Shown: positions 33,060-40,668, counted from the stretch's first letter. The stretch: 50,007 nt of DNA from Candidatus Wolfebacteria bacterium RIFOXYB1_FULL_54_12 (GCA_001793895.1 MGIT01000002.1:85520-135526), one strand, 5' to 3'. Numbers and translations are program-made. The notes: generated by a model not told the origin, from the letters alone.

Positions 33060-33967
33060 ACATAGCAATCATTGGAGCCCGCGGGTGCGTGGGGTCGGCA
33101 CTTATTGAACAACTTGTTGCCACAACGGATCATACGATCATTGCATCGTATAGGCCTGAAGAGGGCGTGGGGGTTGCGCACGGGCGCGTAGTATGGCGAT
33201 TTGTTGACCTTGGTTCCGATGAGGGGGCGGAGCGATTTTTATCGGCGCAAAATGGTATAGGTCCTGCTGATGTGCTGGTGTATTTGGTGCATTCGTTGGA
33301 TGATAAAAAATTTGAGGCAATGGATAGGGCATTTGCCGACCGGGTTGGCCGAGTGGCAAAAAAAGTGGGCGTGAAGCAAATGATCTATTTGGGAGGGATC
33401 ATCCCTAAAAAAGAACTGTTATCGCAGCATCTACGAAGCAGGCAAGAAACCGGAAAGCGCCTAGGGGCACATGGCGTGCCGTTGGCAGAGGTACGGGCGA
33501 GTATTTTGCTCGGGCCGTGCAGTGTTTCATATCGAATGGTCTATTGGTTATCCCGAAGATTTCCCGTGGTCATTATGCCACGGTGGAGCACGACAAAATG
33601 TTCGCCCATAGCGCTGGAAGACGCGGTTGCCATGGTGTCTGCATTGATCGGGCGCAGGACGGACGGACACGAGATATTCGAAATAGGATCGGAAACGATG
33701 GGATATGATGAGCTGATCATGCGCAGCGGGGCGGTCGTGCATGGAAGGCCCAACAGGGTTATCTACGTGGGATGGTTCCCGTTGCCGATCATCGCATGGG
33801 TGGTGCAAACGATCAGCGGCGTACCGAGGCATATAGCGGCGGCGCTTATGGGAAGTCTGAAAAACGACTCCATGATCGAACGAAATAGATTCGTAGAGGT
33901 CGTTGGTCGCGCGCCAAAGCCGGTTGATGAAACACTCCGCGGACTTGCTCAAGTAATGGCGAAATAA
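33056..33967 (+). CDS. NAD(P)-binding SDR-like protein
   Basis: A 303-residue atypical short-chain dehydrogenase/NmrA-type fold. The Rossmann start is IAIIGARGCVGSALIEQL (GxxGxxG type). VYLVHSLDD, MIYLGGIIPKKELLSQHLRSRQETGK and LAEVRASILLGP match the group of predicted nucleoside-diphosphate-sugar epimerases annotated near DUF2867 proteins. The classical YxxxK pair is not clear, so catalysis is uncertain. The start overlaps the flavoprotein stop (ATGA). Confidence 0.82.
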   Translation: MNIAIIGARGCVGSALIEQLVATTDHTIIASYRPEEGVGVAHGRVVWRFVDLGSDEGAERFLSAQNGIGPADVLVYLVHSLDDKKFEAMDRAFADRVGRVAKKVGVKQMIYLGGIIPKKELLSQHLRSRQETGKRLGAHGVPLAEVRASILLGPCSVSYRMVYWLSRRFPVVIMPRWSTTKCSPIALEDAVAMVSALIGRRTDGHEIFEIGSETMGYDELIMRSGAVVHGRPNRVIYVGWFPLPIIAWVVQTISGVPRHIAAALMGSLKNDSMIERNRFVEVVGRAPKPVDETLRGLAQVMAK

Positions 33968-33981
33968 AGCAGTCATGGGAC

Positions 33982-34011
33982 TTGCTCGGGAATAACGATC
34001 GATGGTATACT
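33982..34011 (+). promoter_or_regulatory. Promoter of a small intergenic transcript
   Basis: TTGCTC (33982-33987), 18-bp spacer, TATACT (34006-34011). The predicted RNA starts near 34018 and meets a terminator at 34074-34106. Confidence 0.45.
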
Positions 34012-34017
34012 TAATGC

Positions 34018-34106
34018 AAGATACCTTGTTTGAAAATTGAGTGAGGACTTTTTCAAATAAGAGATCGGAGCATAAAAGGCGTTCTTCTTTTGAAGGGCGC
34101 CTTTTT
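34018..34106 (+). ncRNA. Candidate small non-coding RNA
   Basis: About 90 nt lie between a promoter-like sequence and an intrinsic terminator, with no SD-led frame. I do not recognise an RNA family. It could also be the 3' part of a leader that attenuates dus, but dus has its own -10 box at 34146. Confidence 0.35.
34074..34106 (+). terminator. Intrinsic terminator
   Basis: Stem AAAAGGCG (34074-34081) with CGCCTTTT (34098-34105), inner CTTC/GAAG, then a T run. Confidence 0.8.
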
Positions 34107-34145
34107 GTGTGAATATTACATTTGCAAACGGAATGGCTGATGCAC

Positions 34146-34151
34146 TACACT
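34146..34151 (+). promoter_or_regulatory. -10 box of dus
   Basis: TACACT nine bases before ATG 34161; predicts a leaderless mRNA. Confidence 0.45.
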
Positions 34152-34160
34152 TAGCGATAT

Positions 34161-35165
34161 ATGATCAATTATGGATTTTGGGCTGATGTAAAGAAGCCGA
34201 TATTTGCGCTTGCTCCCATGGCAGATGTGACTGATGCGGCATTTCGTCGTATGATCGCGAAATATGGCAAGCCTGATGTGATGTGGACCGAATTTGTTTC
34301 CTGCGACGGGCTTTGTTCGGTGGGAAAGGAAGCGCTCCTCAAAGACCTTTGGTACGATGAGACCGAGCGCCCTATTGTTGCGCAAATTTTTGGCGCAACA
34401 CCGGAACATTTTTATCAAACGGCCCTATTGGCGCAGGAGCTGGGGTTTGACGGAATAGACATCAACATGGGATGTCCGGAAAAAAACATTCAAAAACAGG
34501 GCGCCGGCGCAAAATTAATACAAACGCCCAAGTTGGCGCAAAAGATAATAGCCGAAACGAAACGCGGTGCGGGAAAGATTCCGGTATCGGTAAAAACAAG
34601 AATCGGATACACGAAAAACACGATCGCTGAATGGTTGCCGTATGTCATGGAAATGGAGCCGGCGGCGATCACGATCCACGGAAGGACAAGAAAGGAAATG
34701 TCGGCCGTTCCGGCGCATTGGGATGTCATTGCACACGCCGTGGAACTGCGCGATACATATTACGGCGCGAAGGATCGTCCGCTACTCTTGGGAAACGGAG
34801 ATGTGCATACGCTGGCAGATGCATTCGAGAAGGTAAAAAATTATGGAGTTGACGGTATTATGGTCGGTCGCGGCATGTTTGGGAATCCGTGGTTCTTTGC
34901 CGGTAAGGATGCAATGAAAATATCGGGGCCGATTTCGCCAGGCGATATTGCGCTACAGGAAAAGATGCGCGTCATGCTTGAGCACACGGAATTGTTTGAA
35001 ACATTATTTGGGCAAACAAAGCGGTTTGATGTCATGAAAAAGCACTATAAGGCCTATGTGCACGGGTTTGACGGGGCGCGGGAACTGCGCATGAAACTGA
35101 TGGCTGCGCACAATGCCGAAGAAGTGAAGCGGACGCTGCACAAGGAGGGGTATCAGTATCTGTAA
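34161..35165 (+). CDS. dus: tRNA-dihydrouridine synthase (Dus)
   Basis: A 334-residue flavoenzyme that reduces uridine to dihydrouridine in tRNA D-loops. FALAPMADVTDAAFRRM begins the TIM barrel; DINMGCPEKNIQKQGAGAKL contains the catalytic Cys; SVKTRIGY, ITIHGRTRKEM and VDGIMVGRGMFGNPWFF form the FMN site. The C-terminal helical domain recognises tRNA. The exact uridine position cannot be assigned from sequence, since DusA/B/C classes are proteobacterial. Confidence 0.93.
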   Translation: MINYGFWADVKKPIFALAPMADVTDAAFRRMIAKYGKPDVMWTEFVSCDGLCSVGKEALLKDLWYDETERPIVAQIFGATPEHFYQTALLAQELGFDGIDINMGCPEKNIQKQGAGAKLIQTPKLAQKIIAETKRGAGKIPVSVKTRIGYTKNTIAEWLPYVMEMEPAAITIHGRTRKEMSAVPAHWDVIAHAVELRDTYYGAKDRPLLLGNGDVHTLADAFEKVKNYGVDGIMVGRGMFGNPWFFAGKDAMKISGPISPGDIALQEKMRVMLEHTELFETLFGQTKRFDVMKKHYKAYVHGFDGARELRMKLMAAHNAEEVKRTLHKEGYQYL

Positions 35166-35183
35166 CGGTGGCATGGAATCGTG

Positions 35184-35189
35184 TATAAT
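35184..35189 (+). promoter_or_regulatory. -10 box of hypothetical gene
   Basis: TATAAT eight bases before ATG 35198; predicts a leaderless mRNA. Confidence 0.6.
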
Positions 35190-35197
35190 AAGTACAT

Positions 35198-35641
35198 ATG
35201 AAAATCGCACAACAATTTCCACAATTCAAAAAGGAGCGGGCGTTGCTGATCCTCACTGGGACACAGGAAGCCGAGTTCTATCTTGCTGGAGACGGGCTGA
35301 TAGAAAAAGTAGAAATGTTTCGCATTCCGCGTATCCGTTATTCCGGCAATGAAGGTTTGGCGGTGCGCCCCGGGAAGACGGGGGTTACGGGTGGTAGTTC
35401 CAAATCGACCAAAGAACAATACCAACAGGAGTTCGCGGCAAAGTTTAAAACTGCGATAAAGCAGGTAGCTGCCCGAACGATGCCTACGCAAATCACCATT
35501 ATCTCGCCGATCATGGGTGAAATCGAGCAGATGCTGCCTATTGCATCAAAGAAATCGGTAACGATGCGATTGAAAAAGAATCTTTGCGAACGGCATCCGG
35601 AAGAAATACTTGGCCATATACAAAAGGCATTGGGTAAGTGA
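35198..35641 (+). CDS. Hypothetical protein, release-factor-fold or host-attachment-like
   Basis: A 147-residue soluble protein. The arrangement of strands (ALLILTGTQEAEFYLAGDG), a Gly/Ser loop (GVTGGSSKSTKEQY) and a C-terminal LCERHPEEILGHIQKAL segment is reminiscent of the small host-attachment/baeRF-type proteins related to the eRF1 core. The resemblance is weak and from memory. No catalytic residues can be named. It stands alone between dus and the convergent obg. Confidence 0.55.
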   Translation: MKIAQQFPQFKKERALLILTGTQEAEFYLAGDGLIEKVEMFRIPRIRYSGNEGLAVRPGKTGVTGGSSKSTKEQYQQEFAAKFKTAIKQVAARTMPTQITIISPIMGEIEQMLPIASKKSVTMRLKKNLCERHPEEILGHIQKALGK

Positions 35642-35680
35642 AGCGAAGACTACAAAGAAAATTATAGAAAGATAGATCGT

Positions 35681-35715
35681 AAAAAATATCCACCGTAGTT
35701 GATGGATATTTTTTT
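35681..35715. terminator. Bidirectional intrinsic terminator
   Basis: A 12-bp stem (35681-35692 with 35703-35714) with A and T flanks between the hypothetical gene and convergent obg. Confidence 0.85.
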
Positions 35716-35738
35716 GCACCCTTTTTAAATTTAAAATT

Positions 35739-36707
35739 TTAAATTTTTTTCCCCTTGATCACTTCATTCAATATGCGCTTGACGCCGTCAAGGCTTTCCC
35801 AATTGTAAACGGAAATGGGAACAACGGTCGGATTGAGTTTTTTAAGAAGCGATATCTTTTCATTGAGATCTGCCTCGGTAACCATGTCGCTCTTGCTGAG
35901 AAACAGGAACTCCTTCTTGGTCAGTAGGGCAGGGTTATGCGCTCCGAGTTCCGAGCGAATGACCGTATAATCGTGGACCGGGTCGGGGGAGTCGGCGGGC
36001 ACCAAATGAAAAAGGATTTCCGTGCGTTCAATATGGCGAAGAAACCGGTCTCCCAAGCCTTTTCCTTGGCTCGAGCCTTCGATCAAACCGGGAATGTCGG
36101 CAAGGATCAATTCGTAATAAACGCCGAGATTCGGTTCGAGCGTGGTAAACGGATAATTGCCGACCTTGCTTTGCGCGTTGGTCAGTTCGTTGAGTAGGCT
36201 GGATTTGCCGGCGCTGGGCAGGCCGATGATACCGACATCGGCGATCAGCTTAAGCTCCAACCGAAACAGAAACTCTTCTCCAGGTGTGCCGTCTTGGTAT
36301 TGGGTCGGACTGGTATTGACGGAAGATTTGAAGTGAAAGTTGCCCTTGCCGCCCTTGCCGCCCTTTGCAATGGTGATACACTCGCCGATCTTGACCAGTT
36401 CGTAGTCGGCTCCGGTGGTCATGTTATGGATGATGGTTCCAACCGGAACCTTGAGAATGAGATCTGCTCCGGTATGACCATCGTTGAACTGCGGCTTTCC
36501 GGGTTCGCCGCTTTCGGCAGAAACATCCTTTTTAAATCGGAATTGGTTGAGCAGGCTAAGGTCCGAGGCGGCCTCAACAACGACGTTTCCGCCATTGCCA
36601 CCGCTTCCGCCGGCGGGCCCGAGACTCTTCATGTTCTTATTAAAGGCAACCGCTCCGCGGCCTCCGCGGCCGGAGCTTACCTTGATTACGACATCATCAA
36701 TCAACAT
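35739..36707 (-). CDS. obg: Obg/CgtA GTPase
   Basis: A 322-residue Obg. The Gly-rich OBG fold occupies residues 1-157 (VSSGRGGRGAVAF, GGSGGNGGNVVVE, KGGKGGKGN). The G domain follows: GLPSAGKSSLL (G1), a G2 Thr in YPFTTLEPN, DIPGLIEG (G3) and LSKSDM in the NKxD position (G4, written SKSD). It ends with the G domain, without the variable C-terminal domain of some Obg proteins. Obg acts in 50S ribosome assembly and stress signalling. The mRNA should be leaderless. Confidence 0.96.
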   Translation of the reverse strand: MLIDDVVIKVSSGRGGRGAVAFNKNMKSLGPAGGSGGNGGNVVVEAASDLSLLNQFRFKKDVSAESGEPGKPQFNDGHTGADLILKVPVGTIIHNMTTGADYELVKIGECITIAKGGKGGKGNFHFKSSVNTSPTQYQDGTPGEEFLFRLELKLIADVGIIGLPSAGKSSLLNELTNAQSKVGNYPFTTLEPNLGVYYELILADIPGLIEGSSQGKGLGDRFLRHIERTEILFHLVPADSPDPVHDYTVIRSELGAHNPALLTKKEFLFLSKSDMVTEADLNEKISLLKKLNPTVVPISVYNWESLDGVKRILNEVIKGKKI

Positions 36708-36716
36708 AGTGGAATT

Positions 36717-36745
36717 ACTATAGCAGAGTTAGATGATATTGACAA
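36717..36745 (-). promoter_or_regulatory. Promoter of obg, sharing its -35 with a divergent promoter
   Basis: On the minus strand: TTGTCA (36745-36740), 17-bp spacer, TATAGT (36722-36717), nine bases before ATG 36707. The -35 overlaps the plus-strand TTGACA at 36739-36744. Confidence 0.7.
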
Positions 36746-36767
36746 GGTGTTGGTTTTGTTATATATT
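36739..36767 (+). promoter_or_regulatory. Divergent promoter of micropeptide unit
   Basis: TTGACA (36739-36744), 17-bp spacer, TATATT (36762-36767); start expected near 36774. The heptamer TTGACAA serves as the -35 in both directions. Confidence 0.7.
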
Positions 36768-36805
36768 GCCAATTAGTACAACGAATAACAATCTACGAGC
36801 ATATC

Positions 36806-36817
36806 AAAAAGGAGGTG
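36806..36817 (+). promoter_or_regulatory. Near-perfect Shine-Dalgarno site 1
   Basis: AAAAAGGAGGTGAT: twelve consecutive bases are complementary to the conserved bacterial 16S rRNA 3' end. This is far stronger than any SD before the larger genes in the window. Confidence 0.7.
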
Positions 36818-36824
36818 ATTTCTA

Positions 36825-36854
36825 TTGCCGTGTAACGGAAATTGCGGGGGTTGA
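36825..36854 (+). CDS. Possible micropeptide 1 (TTG start, Cys/Gly-rich)
   Basis: Nine bases after GGAGG, TTG 36825 opens a 9-codon frame, MPCNGNCGG, ending at TGA 36852-36854. If the TGA were read through, the peptide would continue GGCSASGRLH, giving CGG-x-GGC, which matches CKGEGGC in micropeptide 2. This may be a true 9-residue peptide, a mutated copy of micropeptide 2, or a recoded frame. No family is recognised. Confidence 0.3.
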   Translation: MPCNGNCGG

Positions 36855-36929
36855 GGTGGATGTAGTGCAAGCGGTCGCTTGCATTGATCAAGGGCGGCGC
36901 CACTAATGCCAATACCAATAGCTCGATGA

Positions 36930-36940
36930 AAAGGAGGTGA
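36930..36940 (+). promoter_or_regulatory. Near-perfect Shine-Dalgarno site 2
   Basis: AAAAGGAGGTGAG: eleven bases complementary to the 16S rRNA 3' end, eight to nine bases before ATG 36949. Confidence 0.75.
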
Positions 36941-36948
36941 GTTTGATC

Positions 36949-37017
36949 ATGTGGACACGGAAGCATCATATGCGGGCAGTAGCCCATTGCAGTTGTAAGG
37001 GCGAGGGAGGCTGCTGA
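36949..37017 (+). CDS. Micropeptide 2, 22 residues, Cys-rich C-terminus
   Basis: An ATG at the right distance from a near-perfect SD opens a 22-codon frame: a basic His-rich front (MWTRKHHMRAVAH) and a Cys/Gly-rich end (CSCKGEGGC). Too short for a domain. The unit has its own promoter (36739-36767) and terminator (37068-37095), so it is transcribed separately. Possibilities are a metal-binding peptide, a modified-peptide precursor or a regulatory peptide. No modification enzyme is adjacent. Confidence 0.45.
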   Translation: MWTRKHHMRAVAHCSCKGEGGC

Positions 37018-37021
37018 CGAT

Positions 37022-37095
37022 GGGGCGGTCGGATCCGACCATCTCGCCGCCCCGACAATCAAGACCGACCCGGCTTATGCCGGGTTATTTTTTTT
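37022..37095 (+). terminator. Hairpin and intrinsic terminator of micropeptide unit
   Basis: Hairpin GGGGCGG/CCGCCCC (37022-37028 with 37047-37053) containing the palindrome TCGGATCCGA, then terminator stem ACCCGGC/GCCGGGT (37068-37074 with 37079-37085) with T8 (37088-37095). Confidence 0.88.
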
Positions 37096-37122
37096 GTCAT
37101 TCTGCATAAAGCGGTATATAAT
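37094..37122 (+). promoter_or_regulatory. Promoter of thiol-hydrolase-like gene
   Basis: TTGTCA (37094-37099), overlapping the end of the preceding terminator T run, 17-bp spacer, TATAAT (37117-37122), six bases before ATG 37129. A textbook example of the leaderless arrangement here. Confidence 0.7.
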
Positions 37123-37128
37123 TGCCGT

Positions 37129-37584
37129 ATGACAAAGGAGTTGATCGAGCAGATCCAAAAAAAGATGGTACATCTATTGAAGAAGGTGGGGGACCGCCCG
37201 CTTCCGGTTTTGGTACAAAAATATTGCGATGAAACGACACCCTTGGCCGGTAATTGGATCCTCGACGAACTTCCCAGTGCGCGTATCTATATCGTCAAAG
37301 GCATCATAGATCGGCACGCGCACCATGATCTTTTGATCGTCGAATATGGCGGAAAGGCGTATATAATAGACCCGGTCATATGGCGATTTTTTAAGGGCAA
37401 GAAAACGATACTGGTAGCGGTGAAGCATGCCATGCCCGAGGCGTTGATTGAAATTCAAAAACTATACCACGGCATTTGGCGCATTTCGGAACGCATGGAA
37501 AAAAGCGGATTTGAACGGCGGCACGAATGGGAACGGCGCATAGAAACAAAGATCGACGAGGCAATGCAAGAGGCCGAGTTTTAA
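37129..37584 (+). CDS. Hypothetical protein with possible Cys-His-Asp thiol-hydrolase fold
   Basis: A 151-residue protein with no family I can name. The order Cys33 in KYCDETTPLAGNWILDEL, His in RHAHHDLLIVEYGG, and Asp in AYIIDPVIWRFF matches the Cys...His...Asp layout of transglutaminase-like and NlpC/papain-type enzymes. This is an inference from spacing only. The C-terminal third is a charged helix. It lies between the micropeptide unit and the helicase-nuclease, each separated by a terminator. Confidence 0.6.
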   Translation: MTKELIEQIQKKMVHLLKKVGDRPLPVLVQKYCDETTPLAGNWILDELPSARIYIVKGIIDRHAHHDLLIVEYGGKAYIIDPVIWRFFKGKKTILVAVKHAMPEALIEIQKLYHGIWRISERMEKSGFERRHEWERRIETKIDEAMQEAEF

Positions 37585-37593
37585 TAAGAGGGC

Positions 37594-37623
37594 AAAGCAG
37601 TCGCTTAAAAACGGCTGTTTTTT
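37594..37623 (+). terminator. Weak intrinsic terminator
   Basis: Stem CAGTCG/CGGCTG (37598-37603 with 37612-37617; one G-T pair), then T6. Confidence 0.65.
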
Positions 37624-37627
37624 ATGA

Positions 37628-37633
37628 TATGAT
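37628..37633 (+). promoter_or_regulatory. -10 box of helicase-nuclease gene
   Basis: TATGAT nine bases before ATG 37643. Confidence 0.45.
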
Positions 37634-37642
37634 ATCCATATT

Positions 37643-40600
37643 ATGACCAGCGACGCATTTCAAGAGGCATACGACAAACTGAACGCGCAACAAAAACATG
37701 CCGTGGACACCATTGAAGGGCCGGTCATGGTCATTGCGGGGCCCGGTACGGGCAAAACGCAGATACTCACGCTCCGCATCGCCAATATATTGATGCGGAC
37801 CGATACGGAGCCGGACAATGTACTGGCATTGACGTTTACGGAATCCGGAGTCGCCTCCATGCGTCGCCGGCTTATGGAAATGATAGGTGGTCCGGCGTAT
37901 GCGGTCGCCATCAAGACTTTTCATGGATTTTGCAATGACATCATCGGAAACCATCCGGAATATTTTCCGCGGATCATCGGATCGGAGCCGGTGACCGATG
38001 TCGATCGCGCGCAGATCATCGAGCGCATACTCGAAACGGCGCCGCTTGAATTGTTGCGCCCGTATGGCGATCCGACCTACTATGTAGGAAAAGTTTTGAC
38101 ATCGATCGACAAGCTGAAACAGGAGGGTATTTCGGTGGATCGGTTCGATGAGATAGTAGCACAGGAGTTGCGAATATTCGAAGGCATCGAGGACTTGTAT
38201 TACGACAAGGGGGCCCACAAGGGCAAGATGAAGGGTGCTTACCAAAAACAGCAGAAGAATATAAACAAGGCAAGTGAACTGGCGCTGTTGTATCGGCAGT
38301 ACGAGCAAGCGCTTCGTGAGCAAAAGTGGTACGACTATGCGGATATGATCATGGAAGTACTCGCCGTGTTGGAGCGCGACAAGAATCTGTTGCTGTTGTT
38401 ACAGGAACAATATCAGTATGTGTTGGTCGACGAACACCAAGATACGAATAATGCGCAAAACCGCATAGTGGAATTGTTGTGCGGGTTTCATCAAGACCCG
38501 AATTTGTTCGTGGTTGGCGATGAAAAGCAGGCGATCTACCGATTCCAAGGCGCATCGCTCGAGAACTTCCTCTATTTTCAAAAGCTTTATCCATCTGCGG
38601 AGTTGATCGTGTTGGAAGAAAACTACCGCTCCACGCAGGTCATCCTCGACGCCGCACACGGCGTCATTCCCGGGAAAAAAGAATTGCGGGCAAATGCTCC
38701 CCACGAAGCAAAGCCAATCCGCATTGGTGCGTTTACGACCGAAGACGCGGAACGGTATGGCATTGCAAAAGACATCAAAGAACGCATGGCGCACGGAGTA
38801 ACGCCGGAGAATGTCGCGATACTCTACAGAAACAACCGGGATGCGTTTCCTTTGTTGGAAATGCTTGAACGCATGGGCGTTCCTGCCGTCATAGAATCGG
38901 ATCAGGATATTCTGCGGGATAACGATATAGAAAAGTTGATTTGCATATTGCGTGCGATCAATGCGTTCGGCTTGCCCGAAGATCTCATCAGAATGCTGCA
39001 CATAGATTTTCTCGGAGTTGAACCGCTTGATCTGTACAAATGCATTGAATATGCAAATCGTAACCGCATGTCGATTTACGATGTGCTGCGTTCCGGGCAA
39101 CTGCTGAAAGGCGAACCTCTGCGACTGGAGCAACCCGATGCGCTGCTAACCATGTACGAAAGCATGGTACGCTGGAGTGCGACGGCAAGAAATAAAGGGT
39201 TGGCGGAAAGTGTGGAGGTGATCATGCGTGAGTCGGGATTGTTGGCGCATATGCTTGCAGGTTCGGAACCGGTGGAAAAAATGGAGAAACTTTCGGCGTT
39301 TTTCGATGAGATAAAAAAATTGATCGAAGCGCACCGCGATGCAAAACTTGCGGACCTGTTCGTTCATTTGGATGCCATGGAACGCCACGGGTTGACGATA
39401 AAGAGAAGTATCGGAGGATACGGAACGGGGAAGGTGCACTTGATGACGGCACATCGCTCAAAAGGGCTTGAATTCGATCATGTGTATATCATCAATGCGT
39501 TTGATACGCATTGGGGCAATAAAAAAAGCAGGGAGCTGTTAAAATTGCCCATGGCTGTCTTTGCGCGTGCAGACAAACCCATGCAGGATGACGAGGATGA
39601 AAATGCCGACGAGCGCAGGTTGTTTTATGTTGCACTCACCCGCGCAAAACAAACGGCAACAGTAACCTATGCGAAAGAAAACATACAAAAGCGCATGCTA
39701 TTGCCATCGCTTTTCATAGGCGAGCTGCGGGAAGATCTTTGCGAGCCCATGCCGATAGAACAACACGAGCAAGAACTGGCCCTGCACAAAGAAGTGCTGT
39801 TTGCGCCGCGCACAAGCACAACGGTGAATATCCGCGATAAGGAATACATCAAGGAGCTGTTCATGCGCAACGGCCTTTCTGCGACCGCGCTTAACAACTA
39901 CTTGGTCTGTCCGTGGCGTTATTTCTACTCAAACCTCTTGCGCATCCCGGGAGCGCCGGAAAAGTATCAGATGTTCGGTACGGCGATCCATAATGCATTG
40001 CAGGATTTTTTCAATGCACTCGCCGAACGGGGCGCCGACAGGCAATTTCTTATCGATAAGTTCGCGTATCATTTGGGAAAACAGGCAATTTCGGGAAGAG
40101 ATTTCGAGGATGCAAAAAAGAGAGGGGTAGCGGCGCTCGAAGGATATTACGATACCTATCACCACGCATGGCGAGGAAACGTGCTTACCGAGTATGCGGT
40201 AAGCGATGTCATGATAACGCCGGAAATTCGCTTGACCGGAAAGATAGACAAAATCGAATTTCTTGATGCGGGCAACAAGGTGAATGTAGTCGACTACAAA
40301 ACGGGGAAACCGAAATCACGCAATCAGATCGAAGGCAAGCCAAGGGAAACAGAGGGGGATGAAGCCGAAGAAGCGCAACATGAAGGAGGAGCCATAAAAC
40401 GGCAATTGGTTTTTTACAAAATATTGTTGGACCGCCAAGGTAAATACGACATGGCTTCGGCCGATGTTGATTTCATAGAACCGATGCCGAGCGGAAAATA
40501 TAAAAAGGAAATGTTTGAGGTGACACCGGACGAGGTCGGCATGCTTGAAAAAGAGATCATACGGGTTGGAACGGAGATTCTTGAGGGAATATTTTGGGAA

Positions 40601-40657
40601 AAGCGCTGCGGGGATTCAAAATGCGAATACTGCGCGCTGCGCGATATGATGGCATAG
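37643..40657 (+). CDS. UvrD-family helicase fused to a PD-(D/E)xK, Fe-S nuclease
   Basis: A 1004-residue protein. Superfamily 1 helicase motifs are AGPGTGKTQ (residues 32-40), LTFTESGVASMRRR (Ia), VLVDEHQDTN (II, about 262-270, with DEHQD instead of the usual DEFQD/DEYQD), GDEKQAIYRFQGA (III), ENYRS (IV), TAHRSKGLEFDHVYI (V) and RRLFYVALTRAKQ (VI). The C-terminal 260 residues are a RecB/AddB-type nuclease: TALNNYLVCPWRYFYS, LTGKIDKIEF, NVVDYKTGK and a terminal CGDSKCEYC. The four Cys are placed to hold a [4Fe-4S] cluster, as in AddB and Cas4. It probably processes DNA ends in recombination. Confidence 0.92.
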   Translation: MTSDAFQEAYDKLNAQQKHAVDTIEGPVMVIAGPGTGKTQILTLRIANILMRTDTEPDNVLALTFTESGVASMRRRLMEMIGGPAYAVAIKTFHGFCNDIIGNHPEYFPRIIGSEPVTDVDRAQIIERILETAPLELLRPYGDPTYYVGKVLTSIDKLKQEGISVDRFDEIVAQELRIFEGIEDLYYDKGAHKGKMKGAYQKQQKNINKASELALLYRQYEQALREQKWYDYADMIMEVLAVLERDKNLLLLLQEQYQYVLVDEHQDTNNAQNRIVELLCGFHQDPNLFVVGDEKQAIYRFQGASLENFLYFQKLYPSAELIVLEENYRSTQVILDAAHGVIPGKKELRANAPHEAKPIRIGAFTTEDAERYGIAKDIKERMAHGVTPENVAILYRNNRDAFPLLEMLERMGVPAVIESDQDILRDNDIEKLICILRAINAFGLPEDLIRMLHIDFLGVEPLDLYKCIEYANRNRMSIYDVLRSGQLLKGEPLRLEQPDALLTMYESMVRWSATARNKGLAESVEVIMRESGLLAHMLAGSEPVEKMEKLSAFFDEIKKLIEAHRDAKLADLFVHLDAMERHGLTIKRSIGGYGTGKVHLMTAHRSKGLEFDHVYIINAFDTHWGNKKSRELLKLPMAVFARADKPMQDDEDENADERRLFYVALTRAKQTATVTYAKENIQKRMLLPSLFIGELREDLCEPMPIEQHEQELALHKEVLFAPRTSTTVNIRDKEYIKELFMRNGLSATALNNYLVCPWRYFYSNLLRIPGAPEKYQMFGTAIHNALQDFFNALAERGADRQFLIDKFAYHLGKQAISGRDFEDAKKRGVAALEGYYDTYHHAWRGNVLTEYAVSDVMITPEIRLTGKIDKIEFLDAGNKVNVVDYKTGKPKSRNQIEGKPRETEGDEAEEAQHEGGAIKRQLVFYKILLDRQGKYDMASADVDFIEPMPSGKYKKEMFEVTPDEVGMLEKEIIRVGTEILEGIFWEKRCGDSKCEYCALRDMMA

Positions 40658-40668
40658 AAAGAATGGTA

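Noticed and set aside
34018-34106. A tRNA gene
   Set aside because: No acceptor/T-arm pattern such as GGTTCGAATCC. No tRNA or rRNA gene was recognised anywhere in the window.
36825-36887. UGA read as glycine across the genome, as in Gracilibacteria/SR1
   Set aside because: Several well-defined genes end in TGA (msrB-type overlaps ATGA, rhodanese, Obg neighbours, mgtA), and no long gene shows in-frame TGA.
37622-38323. A 233-codon minus-strand frame over the helicase-nuclease
   Set aside because: Antisense to the Walker A region of a clear UvrD gene.
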